Below, piece after piece: positions 11,454-23,194 of a stretch of DNA of 64,000 bases. The notes under the pieces were generated by a model that ran no database searches, was not told the origin of the DNA, and was given only the letters and a program-made list of their open reading frames with translations. Position numbers and translations under genes: made by a program. Each line of letters starts with the position of its first letter. Within the stretch, counting starts at the first letter, position 1. The stretch is from Trichobilharzia regenti (taxonomy: Eukaryota; Platyhelminthes; Trematoda; Strigeidida; Schistosomatidae): assembly GCA_944472135.2 (NCBI GenBank), contig OX235267.1, forward strand, positions 34,131,312 to 34,195,311, read 5' to 3'.

Positions 11454-11994
11454 ACAAGTGATTCAGCGAAGAGACTCTTTTCAACGAATTTATCATCAAG
11501 CTGTACAGTCGTATATGTATAATAATAATAAACCATATATAATATGGTTTTTAAGGAGTTATATCCGGTGAGGGAATTGAATCTTAGGTGTGGATGCATA
11601 AAATAATAATAATAATAATAATATGAAGTTCAATTAAAACTAAAATGTTTGTGATTATAATCGTAGTTAAATGTCAAATGGCAAAGCAAATTAATGTCAT
11701 ATATAGAATAATTCATAAGATGGATGGAACTTGAAAAAGGGATGTGCAATTATAGGATTAGTAGACAAATCGAATAAAAGAAAAACGTTACGTAATATTG
11801 TGTGAAATTTAATAGCATAGAATTTAACGTTGTAAAAAAGAATTGATTTAGAATGACAAGTGGAACAAGTGAAATAATACCGGGGACATTTCAAAGTGAG
11901 AATAGTAATAATAACAATTGACTTAATAAGGAAGAGTATACAAATTGAATAGACAAAATGAAAAAATGAAAAATTGGTGGAGCTAAAATATGAT
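11454..11994. repeat. Left arm of large palindrome
   Basis: 541 bp, nearly perfectly complementary to 12018-12533. It contains an (AAT)n run near 11604-11623. The left arm is 25 bp longer because of an extra 'ataataataataaaccat' type insert near 11519-11545. Confidence 0.95.
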
Positions 11995-12017
11995 GAGCTA
12001 TAATATGGTAATCCCCA
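11995..12017. other. Palindrome spacer
   Basis: A 23-bp unpaired centre between the two arms of the large inverted repeat. Confidence 0.9.
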
Positions 12018-12533
12018 ATCATATTTTAGCTCCACCAATTTTTCATTTTTTCATTTTGTCTATTCAATTTGTATACTCTTCCTTATTAAGTCAATTGTTA
12101 TTATTACTATTCTCACTTTGAAATGTCCCCGGTATTATTTCACTTGTTCCACTTGTCATTCTAAATCAATTCTTTTTTACAACGTTAAATTCTATGCTAT
12201 TAAATTTCACACAATATTACGTAACGTTTTTCTTTTATTCGATTTGTCTACTAATCCTATAATTGCACATCCCTTTTTCAAGTTCCATCCATCTTATGAA
12301 TTATTCTATATATGACATTAATTTGCTTTGCCATTTGACATTTAACTACGATTATAATCACAAACATTTTAGTTTTAATTGAACTTCATATTATTATTAT
12401 TATTATTATTTTATGCATCCACACCTAAGATTCAATTCCCTCACCGGATATAACTCCTTAAAAACCATATATATACGACTGTACAGCTTGATGATAAATT
12501 CGTTGAAAAGAGTCTCTTCACTGAATCACTTGT
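12018..12533. repeat. Right arm of large palindrome
   Basis: 516 bp, the reverse complement of 11454-11994 with very few substitutions. Identical open frames read outward on both strands (11697-12038 minus and 12118-12315 plus) are a by-product of the symmetry, not genes. Confidence 0.95.
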
Positions 12534-15204
12534 TTTGAATTTTTACATGTTACAATGGGAATTTTCCATGAATTACTTACAATGCATGTTCGATTAGTAA
12601 TTTTCGAATATCATTTAACAAATTTTGTCATCTGAAAACATGAACACTCTTCAGTCTCATGTTTGACTAATATAGTCATCAAAGGAAAGAAAATCTTCCA
12701 CAAGCTTGTTAAAATTCTGTATAAAGGTAGTACGAGTAATCTCAAAAAACGCTTAAATTCAAGTTGTAGAGCTTTCTAGTTCATGTGCAATGGGTTGAAC
12801 GCCATGTTTTTTCCTGACTTAAATTCTTATTGAACATTCTATTTGTTTTAGCTTTATTTCACTTTTGTCAAGTGGAATTATACTTTCCTCTTATTACAGA
12901 ATTATTCTTTAAACTGATGTTTAATTAACATTTCTGAGCTAATAAATAGACAGCCATTGACCTTCCTTCACTTCAAAAGTCGCGCCAAATTGCATCATTT
13001 AATTAAAACAAAGTTTTAGATACCCACCCACGCATCTTAGGTGTGTGCTCAAAACAGACGACATTCTGTGTCTTAAACTGATTTTTTTCGTAGTTGGAAC
13101 TGCCAGCAAAAGAATGTTATTAGAAGAAGGAAAAAGCTGATATAAAAAAATGTCAATGGTCAGAACTCAGAACTTTAGTCATAATAAAATATGTTCAGAA
13201 TTAATTTTTGCGAAATTTGTTTATATAAATCAATTACTTCTTGAGACTGGTTGGGGGTGGGTGAGTGGGTGGTTGAATGTGAAAGAATTCAGGACAAAAT
13301 ATCTGATAAATAAATGTAACCATGAGTTAGGTGTCTACCCACACTACCAAACTTCTGTAAGCACAGGTTCTGTTAGTCTAATCAGTGCCAACTGGGCAAC
13401 ACATATGGTGAACTATGGATTAGACTAACAACCTCAGAAATTAAAATTTAACTTAATCTTATGCTGACTGGTATAGAACGTTGAAATGTACTGTAAATAA
13501 TAATGCCTGACAGCTTTTAGTCATATTATCGGGAGGTGTACGAATTCTAAAGTCCACCTATCTAATTTTGAGTGTGACCTCAGCATAATCGATGTATCTT
13601 TCCACTACAGACTGCAGCAATCAATGAAATAAAGTCTTTCGCGTGTTTTACAGCCATATAGTTAAACGTTTCTATTGGATCATTAATCTCTGGAGGATAA
13701 CCAATATTTTTAACCCCCATTTAAAGGGGCTAATGTTACCTCCGAGGTACATAAAGTGACCCAATGGTGGGAATGAATTCACCCAAAACATAGTTGCTAG
13801 TTGTGTCAGGCAAGTACATTAAACAGTGGTCGAATCTTTTTTACTCCTACATTTTACGCCATACATTCAAGAACCAAGATAGATGTCAGATTAAAATTTC
13901 TACCCCATATGTTTATATTAATGATGACGTAAAAACATGTAGACGTATTGAGATATTAAGTCTCATGGACATCTAAGAATTTCTAACTGATACACAGCAT
14001 TCAGAGTGTTACAGATTGATGTTACTGAGGCGGTTGGAAAGGGAATTGTGAAGTGGCATGTATTTCAGTCGTCAGAGAAGGGAAAATCTGCGTAACACTG
14101 AAGAAAATATCATTTGCCGAGTGATTGGTTATCACAGATTCCTAGCTCTCTTCTATTTTATCACCTGTTTTGAACCAACATTGACAAAAGAATGAATAAA
14201 CCTATTCATGGAAATTATTTGTGATAGTTTGTGACTTTTCAGCGGAAAACATCCACTATCTAATAACGGATCGTTCCTAAAAATGTTACTTTTCGATATG
14301 AGCGAGTCATCGTGTAGTTAGCTGGCTGCTCATAACAATAAAATATTTAGCTCGTAAAAACATTTTTGGACAAGAAAAAGAAGCATAAATAAGCGACGCT
14401 ATATACGACTAATCGATCAATATGAGAAGCTGGATACTATCCATATTGTGCAGTGGTACTTGCTAGCCAGGTTGAAGTGTCCCACGCAGTGGATGATCGT
14501 TTTGTTCATTTGAGTTCAAGCTCATCTGCGGTGCACCTATTGTGACTTAGCTCAGAGTGGTAAAATTTCACCTCCAACTGAATAATTTGCAAAATTGACA
14601 ATTTGGTTTATAAAGTTCTGGAGAATGTGAAACTAAGTATTGACAGCGGTTATAGTAGGCTTTTATTCGCTTCACCTCTGTATGCATACTGACTGTCTTT
14701 TCTAACTGTTATTTGATGACAGGCAGCTGAAGTTCTTCTGATTAGACTGTCACTTTCTACCTGTCTACGGTCGCAAACAGCCTGATAACAGCTATGTTCT
14801 TTCGAAGTCAGGAGATCTTTATTTACACTTATTTTACATCGACAGATTATTCACTCAATCTTTTAGTCTTTTAATAGCTAATCCAAAGATGGATGTGATG
14901 TATTTACGGAATTTTCTCTCATTCCTTATGTCAATGATAATAAACATTAGCCGGCAACTTAAAGGCACGATTGATTCGATTGTGTACAATTTATAAAGAG
15001 TTCAAATAATACGAATAAAAGTACTATAAATTCCTTTGTAAAAATATTTATTTATAGAGTTTATTACGGAATACTGATTTTTGACAATGGTAGAATAAAA
15101 TTTCCTGCCATCAGTGTTATGTCTTGAAATCAAAGTCGATTTCTCTGCCTAGTGATTTATCGATTCTTAGCGTCTTCGAAAATAATAGGATCATAGGATT
15201 AAGT
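12534..15204. other. Unassigned 2.7 kb interval
   Basis: No gene recognised. The longest frame (13150-13428 plus, 92 codons) has a serine/tryptophan-rich stretch but no signal peptide, domain or family resemblance, and its upstream DNA shows nothing promoter-like. Short T runs and AT-rich stretches only. Confidence 0.4.
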
Positions 15205-15335
15205 TCGTTGACACCTTGCTTTCTGTGTGGAAAGTGGAGCTTCAAGTCTTGAAGTTTTGGTAGTGGTGATGCTTTTTTTAGCATTGTAAGGTTGCTAGCT
15301 TCATGCTCGAACTTTCTTCGATTCCAGGCTTTCCA
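15205..15335 (-). repeat. Degenerate SINE body type 2 (minus)
   Basis: The string 'tgtgtggaaagtggagcttcaagtcttgaagttttggtagtggtgatg' followed by 'gttgctagcttcatgc' is the minus strand of the type 2 body (ends at the 'tgttccactgagaacg' side). The tRNA head is not recognisable. Confidence 0.55.
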
Positions 15336-17257
15336 TCAGCTAGTACAACATGCGAAATTTAGGGGAATCGAAGGTGAATACATGGAATTATTGGCAGGTA
15401 ATTAAGATTGACATTGTTAAACTACCATTTATAGAAGTATTATTAGCCTGCACACTAACATATCTTTGGTTCATTGAGTTTACGGCATACTACCTGCTTC
15501 TGATCTGACAGTATTTACCTGTTTGTCTTTAGATTAAAAAAATGCTCAAACTTCAAGTAGCTTATTGCTTTTGATAATGTATCCATCTTTTGTTGTTGGT
15601 TTGTTGATTTTTACAGCTGCGAGATTATCACTAAGTCAAAGAAAGAGGCAGTGTAACGGAAAAACGTGCACATGATATTTGTGCACTAAATAAGACATTT
15701 TCGAGATTTAACGGAGGGCTTTTGTTTTTTTTTAAGATGATCTATCGTAATTGTACCTAGTATTCCACTGTATCACTTGTTAACATGAAATGGGTATCTA
15801 ATCACTTTGGTGTGCTATAGGTTTTATAATCTGATCGATAATGTATGCCCAAAAAAAACAATTAGAAATTAATCGAATCCATTGCAAAGCGTCCAGAAAT
15901 GAAATACTTTTTCTGTCAGTAACAGATAATCAAAGATATTCCGAAACGAATATAATTAAGTGGCACACTTAAAACTGTGGAACATCCTACAGACGTTTCG
16001 TCTTAATTTTGAACTCTTCAAGATTGCTCAAAGAAGACTGCCACCACTGGTTCAGTCTAGTGACTTCAGGTTATGGGGTGAATATGGTTTCAGTCAGTTA
16101 CTGGGTCGGAATTTAATGACCAATGGGTTCTAACCACTATCATTCGGTGGTCTTCACTCCCGATAATGAATTTCATAGATGAGTAGATGTCTTCACATCT
16201 CATCCATTTTGGTCATCGACCCCAAATTCTCATTAGATTTTCAGGACGTCAGTGGCATACTCAGTCTCTAGTAAACAGAGAAGTGTGTAATCTGGAAGTT
16301 AAGTTTCTGAGTATTTGAACATACATACTTCTGTACAATGTTTTATTTGAATTCTAATCCCTATAACTGTCAGGAAAGTAGCACGAAGTTACACTGAAGA
16401 TACGGCTAAATATGTTATCCAGAACGAAAGCGAAGGCACTGTAATTCAAGCATCTGCCCCAGAGAACACAACGACATCAGAAACTGATCGTTGATATACG
16501 CATATTCCTATTCTACTCTTCTGTATGTCTGATCCCCGTCATGTTTGGTCTGATTAAGCGATGAAACTATCATCTAGGACTACTTCTTTTGCGAACATAT
16601 AACTAATACATTCGGTAGCTTGCGAGAAGGGTTGATTATATAAGTGAAACTGAACATATTTCCTGTAATCAAGCAATAACTGTCAATAGTCTAACTTATT
16701 TAAGGGAAACAGTTCAAAATGTTTCTATCTTACCTGCAGTTGCCCGTATGAACAGTGAATGAACATCAAACGATGTTAATCCTTAGTTATCTTTTCTTAG
16801 TTCATGCTGTGTTGCTATGGTTTTATTGGACATTGGGCACATTTTGATCAGTTGATTCTCAATCGCTGTTATCAAGCCTGGTTCTTTTCCCCTATCTTAT
16901 ATATCTGACTCTACTTCATTTGTATTCACATACTGATTGTTTCATTTCGGACTGACCATGATCGTTTCACTATCTCCTGTTTAACACATGCCATCTGTGT
17001 ACTAGCCAAGGACTGAAACACACTTTACCACTTTGAACTATGTATGATGTCGATTTCCCCTCCGCCATTGTACACGAATTTAGTGTGACTAATTATCATA
17101 ATCACCTTCATCTATTGCATACTGTTTTATAACCGAATTCAAATCATCACATTTTTAAACAAAATAATATTTATTCTGTTATATCACAAGTGGAAGATAG
17201 TGTGTTTTCAAATCCGTGATCATATTCCACGTGAATAAGCATCCACATAGCACTATT
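15336..17257. other. Unassigned interval with a decayed SINE
   Basis: Around 16030-16290 there is a minus-strand resemblance to the hammerhead SINE 5' half ('gggtcggaatttaatgacc', 'cttcacatctcatccattttggtcatcgacc'), badly decayed. The rest shows no gene or RNA. Confidence 0.35.
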
Positions 17258-17447
17258 TTATTCCTTTACTTTCTGAGTGGAACATAGGACTTCAAGCCAG
17301 GGCTTTGAAATTTCCGTGGCTGTGATTTTACTTTTACTGGGTGGAGTTGCTAGCCTGACGCCCAATCTTCCCTCTCTAGCTGTCTTAATACTGGTTTAGA
17401 GGGGTTTAAGAATGCGTTGGTTGAGGATCGATCCCCGTAGCACGTGA
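17258..17447 (-). repeat. tRNA-head SINE, body type 2 (minus, decayed head)
   Basis: 'ttattcctttactttctgagtggaacataggacttcaagcc' through 'gggtggagttgctagcctgacgcccaatcttccctctc' is the minus strand of the type 2 body. A B-box relic (GGGATCGATCCTC on the minus strand) lies near 17425-17437. Confidence 0.7.
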
Positions 17448-17604
17448 GGAGTGGTTGGGGAGAATTATACGGTTGAATCACTGACTCACAATCCACCGCC
17501 TACTTGACTGTAACTGTTATGACGTTTTTGTTTTCAGGACAAAATTGCATGTGAAAGATAGTTTTGTTTGCTTTCATAACTAGACAAAAAGAATGACTAC
17601 ATTC

Positions 17605-17795
17605 AGAGAATCACTGGAAACCAGGGAGTACAGGATATCTTTTGCATCCTATTTTGGAACTGACATTTCAGCAGTACACACTCAACACCCGACCCAGAAT
17701 CTAACGGAAAGCCTTCAGGCTACTGGGCAAATCCGTTGACCATTCTCCTCGCGGGACAGAATCTGATGGCCAACACATAAATTCTAACATCTATC
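17605..17795 (-). repeat. Hammerhead SINE fragment (minus, decayed)
   Basis: Carries the 'gaatcactggaaaccagggagtac' box, a decayed hammerhead segment (ttttggaactgacatttcagcagtac) and a decayed tRNA head with 'ctactgggcaaatccgttgacc'. Order matches the other minus-strand copies. Confidence 0.6.
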
Positions 17796-17937
17796 AACAT
17801 GCATTATATAACGCAATCACAAACTAGTGGAATGAGTGAATATTTGCATATTAGTTTGATTATTAAATGTATCACACAGTGAAACAGTATTGTATACTGG
17901 ATGACGTTTCGAACACAATTTATTGTTCATAATCATA

Positions 17938-18234
17938 TCAGTTTTTGTCACACGACTTCGAGATTTGATTTTTATGGTTTTCTCTGTCTTCTCCTATTTG
18001 TTGTATGGGCAGTAGAATTTTCCATATATCTGGGACAGGTGTTGAATCATTCCTATTACATGTATTTGCAGTTAATTCGATAAACAAAGCTTCTGTTATC
18101 AATCTCTCCCTATACCCTGTGACATTAGATTTTAAAACTGTCATCCTATTCCATCCTATTGTATGGTTGTGTGTAACTGCATGTAGTGCTATAGCTAAAC
18201 TACTCTCTAGATTTCTTATCTTATTTTGGGTCAA
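17938..18234 (-). pseudogene. PLE GIY-YIG endonuclease C-terminal part
   Basis: A 98-codon frame covering the distal half of the PLE endonuclease domain. It includes NLESSLAIALHAVTHNHTIG (conserved His-rich block), a segment ending in GYRERLITEALFIE with the Glu-containing helix typical of GIY-YIG nucleases, and NRNDSTPVPDIWK. The YIGQT half lies in another frame just upstream (18300-18240), so the domain is split by a frameshift. Some of the C-terminal residues after DIWK are simply read-through. Confidence 0.7.
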
Positions 18235-18320
18235 CCAATCTAGATTTAGCTAGGTTTTTATGTTCGGCTAGTCTGACTGCCCCTGTTCTACTAGTCTGAC
18301 CTATGTATTTGACTTGACAA

Positions 18321-18827
18321 TCATTCCAGCAGGGTAGTAGATAAACTAAATTGTTTTGTTTTAAAGGCTCCACAGGATCCTTCAACAAGCAAAGCGTGTT
18401 TGTAATCGAGTTTGTGGGTTCGAATGCCAGCCACTATAATTCCTGCCTTGTTAAGAATTCTGCGTAAGGCTTCCGAGGTTCCTTCTTTGTATGGAATTAT
18501 TGTTGATGATTTATATTTCTTATTGTTGGTGTTGTTATTAATATTATTATTATTACTATCACTATTATTATTACCATTATTATTATTATTGTTATCATTA
18601 TTATTATTATCACTATCTCTGTTATCATTATTTATTTCATTTTTACATTTACTTACATATTTCTTGACTAATTTATCCGGGTAATTATTAAGTTTCAAGG
18701 CTTCTTTTATGTGTGTCACTTCCTGTCTTAGATTTTCCTTGGTACTACTTAGTTTTTGTGCTCTGTCATTTAAACATTTCACTAATCCTATTTTTACTGA
18801 CATAGGATGGGTTGATCGGAAATCCAA
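18321..18827 (-). pseudogene. PLE linker region with poly-Asn expansion
   Basis: A 168-codon frame. Residues 1-70 match the linker between PLE reverse transcriptase and endonuclease (MDFRSTHPMSVKIGLVKCLN at the start, NNYPDKLVKKYV near residues 47-58). It is interrupted by an Asn/Asp/Ser-rich tract of roughly 40 residues encoded by an imperfect AAT/AAC repeat (18520-18632). The family sequence then resumes (TIIPYKEGTSEALRRI and KAGIIVAGIRTHKLDYKHAL). The microsatellite stays in frame. The last about 15 residues are frameshifted relative to the family. Confidence 0.75.
18520..18632. repeat. Imperfect (ATT)n microsatellite inside PLE
   Basis: About 110 bp of ATT/ATC/GTT triplets lying inside the PLE coding frame on the minus strand. 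It also creates a spurious poly-Leu frame on the plus strand (18412-18684). Confidence 0.9.
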
Positions 18828-19085
18828 ATATCTGTTTTAATGTGTGGGTTTTCTGTAAACACTAGTGTTTAGCTTCCCATCTTCTTTCCTTTTTACGTTG
18901 CAATCTAACATTGGCAGTTCCCCTTTCTGACTTTCCAATTCATAAGTGAATTGAATTGCCTCTACCTTCGAGCTGATGTGCTCGAAAAATCTATCTATAT
19001 CTTGTGTTCTAAGTACAGTGAATGTGAATATTTGTCCTAATACACAACTTCGATTACCCCCCCCCTCTTAGTCATAGTTTCTCAT

Positions 19086-20192
19086 CAGAACTACTGGCAA
19101 CATCCTCCTGTTTTCTTTCAATGTTGAGGATATGATTTATTTTCAAGTGTTAGACAGCAGGAATTTGAAAACAGTTAAATTCCTGCACACTATCTCTTGA
19201 AAATGTCCTGTTTTACTGATTCGTAGATGAAAAGAACTAGACAAAATGTCGTTAAAATGTCATTCCATTAACACAGAATCCGTTGAAAATATTCATAAAA
19301 GTTGTATTGTTACACTTTCTTGCAAACAGCCCCCTAATGATTATCTTCCTATTGGATCGAAGAAGAGTAATTTCACCAATAAAATTTCAAAATTCCAAGA
19401 AGCAACATTATCATCACTGAAGATACCCCAGACTTGATGATCGTGGAAGTTTCATCATTAGGCTAGATTACATCTTCAACAATAATATAATTAAGAGATG
19501 ATGAGGTCAGTGTTTAATATGTCATCTAGCGTGATGACGAAACGTCCACAGCCAGATACCAAATTTCGCAGGACCTCAAACAATTCTCCTCTTCATATTT
19601 GGCTTGGAATCATCTCTGTTATTTGGAAGATATTTACATAATTTAAGTCGAAATTAATGTAATTTTTTATAAGACTGTTTTTGAGGTTATGGCACACGCT
19701 AGAAATATCCTCAATCTTATCGTAAATAATTAAATATAAATATGCACCAAATAATTCGAAGTACTAATCGAAACTAAGTTGAAATTACCTAAAATTACAT
19801 TTCTAAGTCATTAAGCGATGACAATAGTTTTTGTGGAATGTACTCAAAGGAATCACATAATAATAATAATTATTATTATTGCTATAATAGTAGTGATAAC
19901 AGTACAATTGTAAAAATCATTTACTTTTGAATACTGTAAGTAAATTATCAAGAAATAATAAAGTTACTAGTAAGTATAACTAACAAATCAATAACTGAAA
20001 TAGAGGTCATCATCAGATGATTTCAAATATTCGTACTAACTAATAGGTATATTATAGTTATTTAGTGCTTATGTGCATTAAGCCCAAGCATATTGATTTA
20101 TTCGGAAGATTTTAAAGTAGATAGCTTTCATTGAACGTTGATTAAAAATCAGATCAGCGGTGTGTTTAAATGTAAGTGTGAGGTTTGAGTTA

Positions 20193-20195
<3 letters not shown>
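19086..20195. other. Mostly unassigned, with one hammerhead-like hairpin
   Basis: Contains the candidate hairpin at 19497-19550 (separate entry). A 63-codon frame at 19246-19437 has no recognisable domain. Short AAT runs near 19857-19880. Confidence 0.4.
19497..19550 (+). ncRNA. Hammerhead-like hairpin plus GAAACGTCC
   Basis: GATGATGAGG is followed by a 6-bp hairpin GTCATC(19521-19526)/GATGAC(19533-19538), directly followed by GAAACGTCC (19539-19547). GAAAC after a closed stem is the 3' half of a hammerhead core. The 5' core is AUGAUGA rather than CUGAUGA, and a 15-nt gap separates it from the hairpin. Probable relic of a retroelement-borne ribozyme. Confidence 0.35.

Positions 20196-20249
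<54 letters not shown>
20196..20249. repeat. Microsatellite (TA)n
   Basis: 54 bp of uninterrupted TA. Confidence 0.97.
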
Positions 20250-20252
<3 letters not shown>

Positions 20253-20414
20253 CTTATAATCTATGTGTTTCCTTGTGAACATTTGGGTTCAAAGTGAAAC
20301 CTAGTGGACAGGAACAATATATACTGAAAATTGAAGGAAATATAAGACATCTTATCGAGGAAAATTGGCTTTGTTGACAAAATCCTGTTTAAAGAATGTA
20401 CACTAATACTTGTA

Positions 20415-20597
20415 CTTTTTATTTCTTTGCGTTCCAACTGGAACATGTGGCTTCAAGCTTTAAAGTTTCAGTGGATGTGGTGTCGGTTTTATGGGGTGAA
20501 AATGGTCACCTCACGCCAAACATTCCCCATCTTCTGATCTTACTAGGTAAGGTTTAGAAGTGCGCCGGCTGGAAGTCGAACCAGGAACATGTGCGCA
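20415..20597 (-). repeat. tRNA-head SINE, body type 2 (minus)
   Basis: 'tttctttgcgttccaactggaacatgtggcttcaagctttaaag' through 'tcacgccaaacattccccatc' is the minus strand of body type 2. The head end retains a decayed B-box (GGTTCGACTTCC on the minus strand) and GTGCGCC. Confidence 0.7.
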
Positions 20598-20609
20598 ATT
20601 AACAAGTAT

Positions 20610-21925
20610 TTGATGATAAATCCACATTTAACAGTCTAATGTTGAATAATGAGGGGAGGCTACATCACTAAGTTAGTAAATGTCTTGAAATCTTTCCAAC
20701 TTGTTAAATTCTGTTGTCACCAGTTAATTCACTATTGTTATTCTCAGTGTATTTCTTCTGGATTTTGTCTTTCGTTTCCTCCATCGTTACATTTGGGGTA
20801 TAGTCTGCGACTATAGCACTGAATGAAACTTGTTCAAACCTTAGTGGGTACACTGATTCTGTCTAGTGCCAATAATGATAAAACCTAGGCCCAAGGCTTT
20901 ATGCTGACGGCTCCAAGTCGTTTAGAATTCCATTCCATAATTCACATCCATTTTATATTATTGCCAACTCTGAATCATATGTTCACACTTTCTATAAGCA
21001 CACTTTTAATTTCTCCATCTCTGTACTGGTTCCTGTATCTGGAAACCCATTGTGGGTCACTCCTTTGATGTCGTGAATTTCCCGACATTATTCAACAATA
21101 GACTGACGTATCTCAGCCTTAGAATATGGCTTCACAATAGTGTCTTTAGTTTCCTGCATAAGCAAAGCACTTAAGGGGTCCATGAAAGAAAGAAACGCAA
21201 GGGCCCTATGGAATACCTGGAAAGCTTCTTAACACAGTCTAAATCTGAACTAGTGGTCTTCTCACATGTGTAAATAACCATAGATCATGACTTTTCAGAA
21301 ACAAAATAACTTCAAGCTTTATAGATTTCTTTATAAAACCACTTGTAAAGTTGTGATTACCTATCCAAATATGCCTTAATTAAAGCATGTGATGTAAATT
21401 AACCGTACTATTAAAACTTATGACATAGTTGCGTTTATGAACAGGTGGATTATGTGACATATAATATTCAATCATGAACATCAATTATTAATCTGAAAGA
21501 GTATGTGTAACCTAAGAATTTTAGATAGTGTCCCTCTATAGTATGTGACAAACTGTATTCAAATACTTGTTTGGAATACATCTGCGCAAAAGTGATAAAA
21601 AGCAACTCAATGTAAACCACGTCAAGTTGAGAATCTGAGAGACAAAAGCAAGAACAAAGTAAACACTTTGATGACAAGTCACAGAGTCCAGTGCTTAAGC
21701 ACATTATAGGTAGAGTACCTGCGATTAGTTTAAATGATGCATAGCATTGGGTATAGCGTCATCACCTGGAAAACTTTTAAGCTTTTAAGGCCAACTCCAA
21801 ATGAGAAGAATAAAACAACTTTGAGCAGGGAATTTCTGCTATAAACTTAGCCTGATGATCAAAACTACAAAAGTTAATAGCTGACGAATAAGAAACAAAA
21901 TATATGTCATTAGCATTGCACTTAT
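20610..21925. other. Unassigned interval
   Basis: No gene or repeat family recognised. A 78-codon minus frame (21468-21704) is featureless apart from a Cys-rich stretch without metal-binding spacing. Confidence 0.4.
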
Positions 21926-22645
21926 TATTATTATTATATTATCATAGTTTCTTTTAGTTCCTAGAGAAACATAGGGCTTCAGCCGCACGTCTCCACTGCG
22001 TTAGATTTCCTGCAACGTTCCCATGTCTGCCCACATGCATGACCTCCTATATGTGTCAACCTCTCACTGACGACCAACTCGCAGCCTCCCATTCGGGTTC
22101 TACTCGAGTGTTGGTACGACGAATGATACCACTTGATGCTTTTCTCAAAATATGGCCAATCCACGTCCATTTCGTCCTGCAGATTTGTTGCGCAGTCAGT
22201 TCCTGCTAGATTGGTTCGTTCGTTCCCAGAGATCCCTGCTACTGATCTTTTCTAGACATATGATCTTGAGTACTACTGGGCGAAGACAGCTGTTAATGAA
22301 GGTCTGTACTCTGTTTGAAGTGCCCTTCATGGTGCGGCACCAAGTGTCTGATCCGTGTAGAGTAGCACTGACTTCATATTGGAATTGAAAATCTGGATCT
22401 TGCTTTTCATGCTGAGTGCTGTTGACCACTACAGAGACTTGAGAGTAATGAAAGCCTGCCTTGCTTTGATATCCTCGTCAGTTCCACCTACCTGTAGTTG
22501 AAACGATGCTTCCCAGGTATGTAAAGGAGGTTGTTTCTTTCAGATTCCTTCCATTTATGCTGATTGTTGTCTGTTGTTGCTGTTGGCTAGGAATCTTCAT
22601 CATCTTTGTTTTCTCCATGTTCACCTGAAGATTTATGCTTATCAA
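21926..22645 (-). mobile_element. RTE-like LINE 3' fragment (minus)
   Basis: The minus strand runs from about 22645 to an (AAT)n tail at 21926-21940. Recognisable pieces in shifting frames are: ALSMKSKIQIFNSNMKSVLLY (about 22420-22360), RVQTFINSCLRPVVLKI (about 22318-22270), ISGNERTNLAG, MDVDWPYFEKSIKW and a final SPMFL near 21970. It is the same 3' block as at 4100-4570 and 43140-43582. No RT catalytic motif. Confidence 0.75.
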
Positions 22646-23194
22646 AGATAACTGGAAACGATGTCATGACTAACACTGAAACTAGTGACCATACTAAAAC
22701 TTTCTGTTATCGCGTAATTATCATTAGTGTGAGACGAAATATGAATACTGTAAAATTAGGAACAAATGAATGAAGTAATCAGGCAGTAAGTACGACAGAA
22801 GACAAAAAACGAAAATATCACACAGTGAACACCAACCAAATATTGGAGAAATAAGATAACTTGATGTAAACCAAAGGATGACAAATAATAACAGTGCTAA
22901 GCGAACTAAGTGAATCAGACGCACATGTTCCCATGAATGTTATGAACATGAACATGGTTATCCTACCAATTTTGTAAATAAACATAAATCCAGAAGAACT
23001 GATAAAATTATGCATGATGTGGTAATTAAAAAAAGCTGTACTTAATGGGTGCAACTCAAAGACGGTATGTTGAGTAGATCTAACGAAAGTGCTTTCACTG
23101 CCTTATATTAACACGTCAGAAAATCAACGGAATCTAAACTGACACATTGCACGAAAGATAATTTATCGATTATGGCCATATAAATGTATGTATT
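22646..23194. other. Unassigned interval
   Basis: Two overlapping 66-78-codon minus frames with hydrophobic composition only. No recognisable family. Confidence 0.4.

Larger units (their letters stand above)
17880..19085 (-). mobile_element. Penelope-like element, RT C-terminus and GIY-YIG endonuclease
   Basis: Minus strand from 19085 down. A block near 19000-18830 reads as the RT C-terminal region (TVLRTQDIDRFFEHISSKVE, then LPMLDCNVKRKEDGKL and SVYRKPTHTN), a highly characteristic PLE signature. The frame at 18827-18321 continues with the linker (LNNYPDKLV, then TIIPYKEGTSEALRRILNK). After a frameshift near 18320-18240 comes QVKYIGQTSRTGAVRLAEHK, the GIY-YIG domain core, and the frame 18234-17938 gives the C-terminus ending in PVPDIWKILLPIQ. 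The RT catalytic motif lies upstream and is not present, so this is a 5'-truncated, frameshifted copy. Below 17940 is the conserved terminal hairpin (17893-17930). Confidence 0.85.

Noticed and set aside
11697..12315. Two identical 65- and 113-codon frames as paralogous genes
   Set aside because: They are the two arms of the palindrome read outward; no domain.
13150..13428. 92-codon frame as a small secreted protein
   Set aside because: No signal peptide, cysteine pattern, splice signals or family resemblance; AT-rich random frame length.
18412..18684. Poly-leucine plus-strand frame as membrane protein
   Set aside because: Product of the ATT microsatellite on the opposite strand of a PLE.
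20196..20249. CRISPR-like or tandem-gene array
   Set aside because: Simple TA microsatellite; no spacer-repeat periodicity anywhere in the window.
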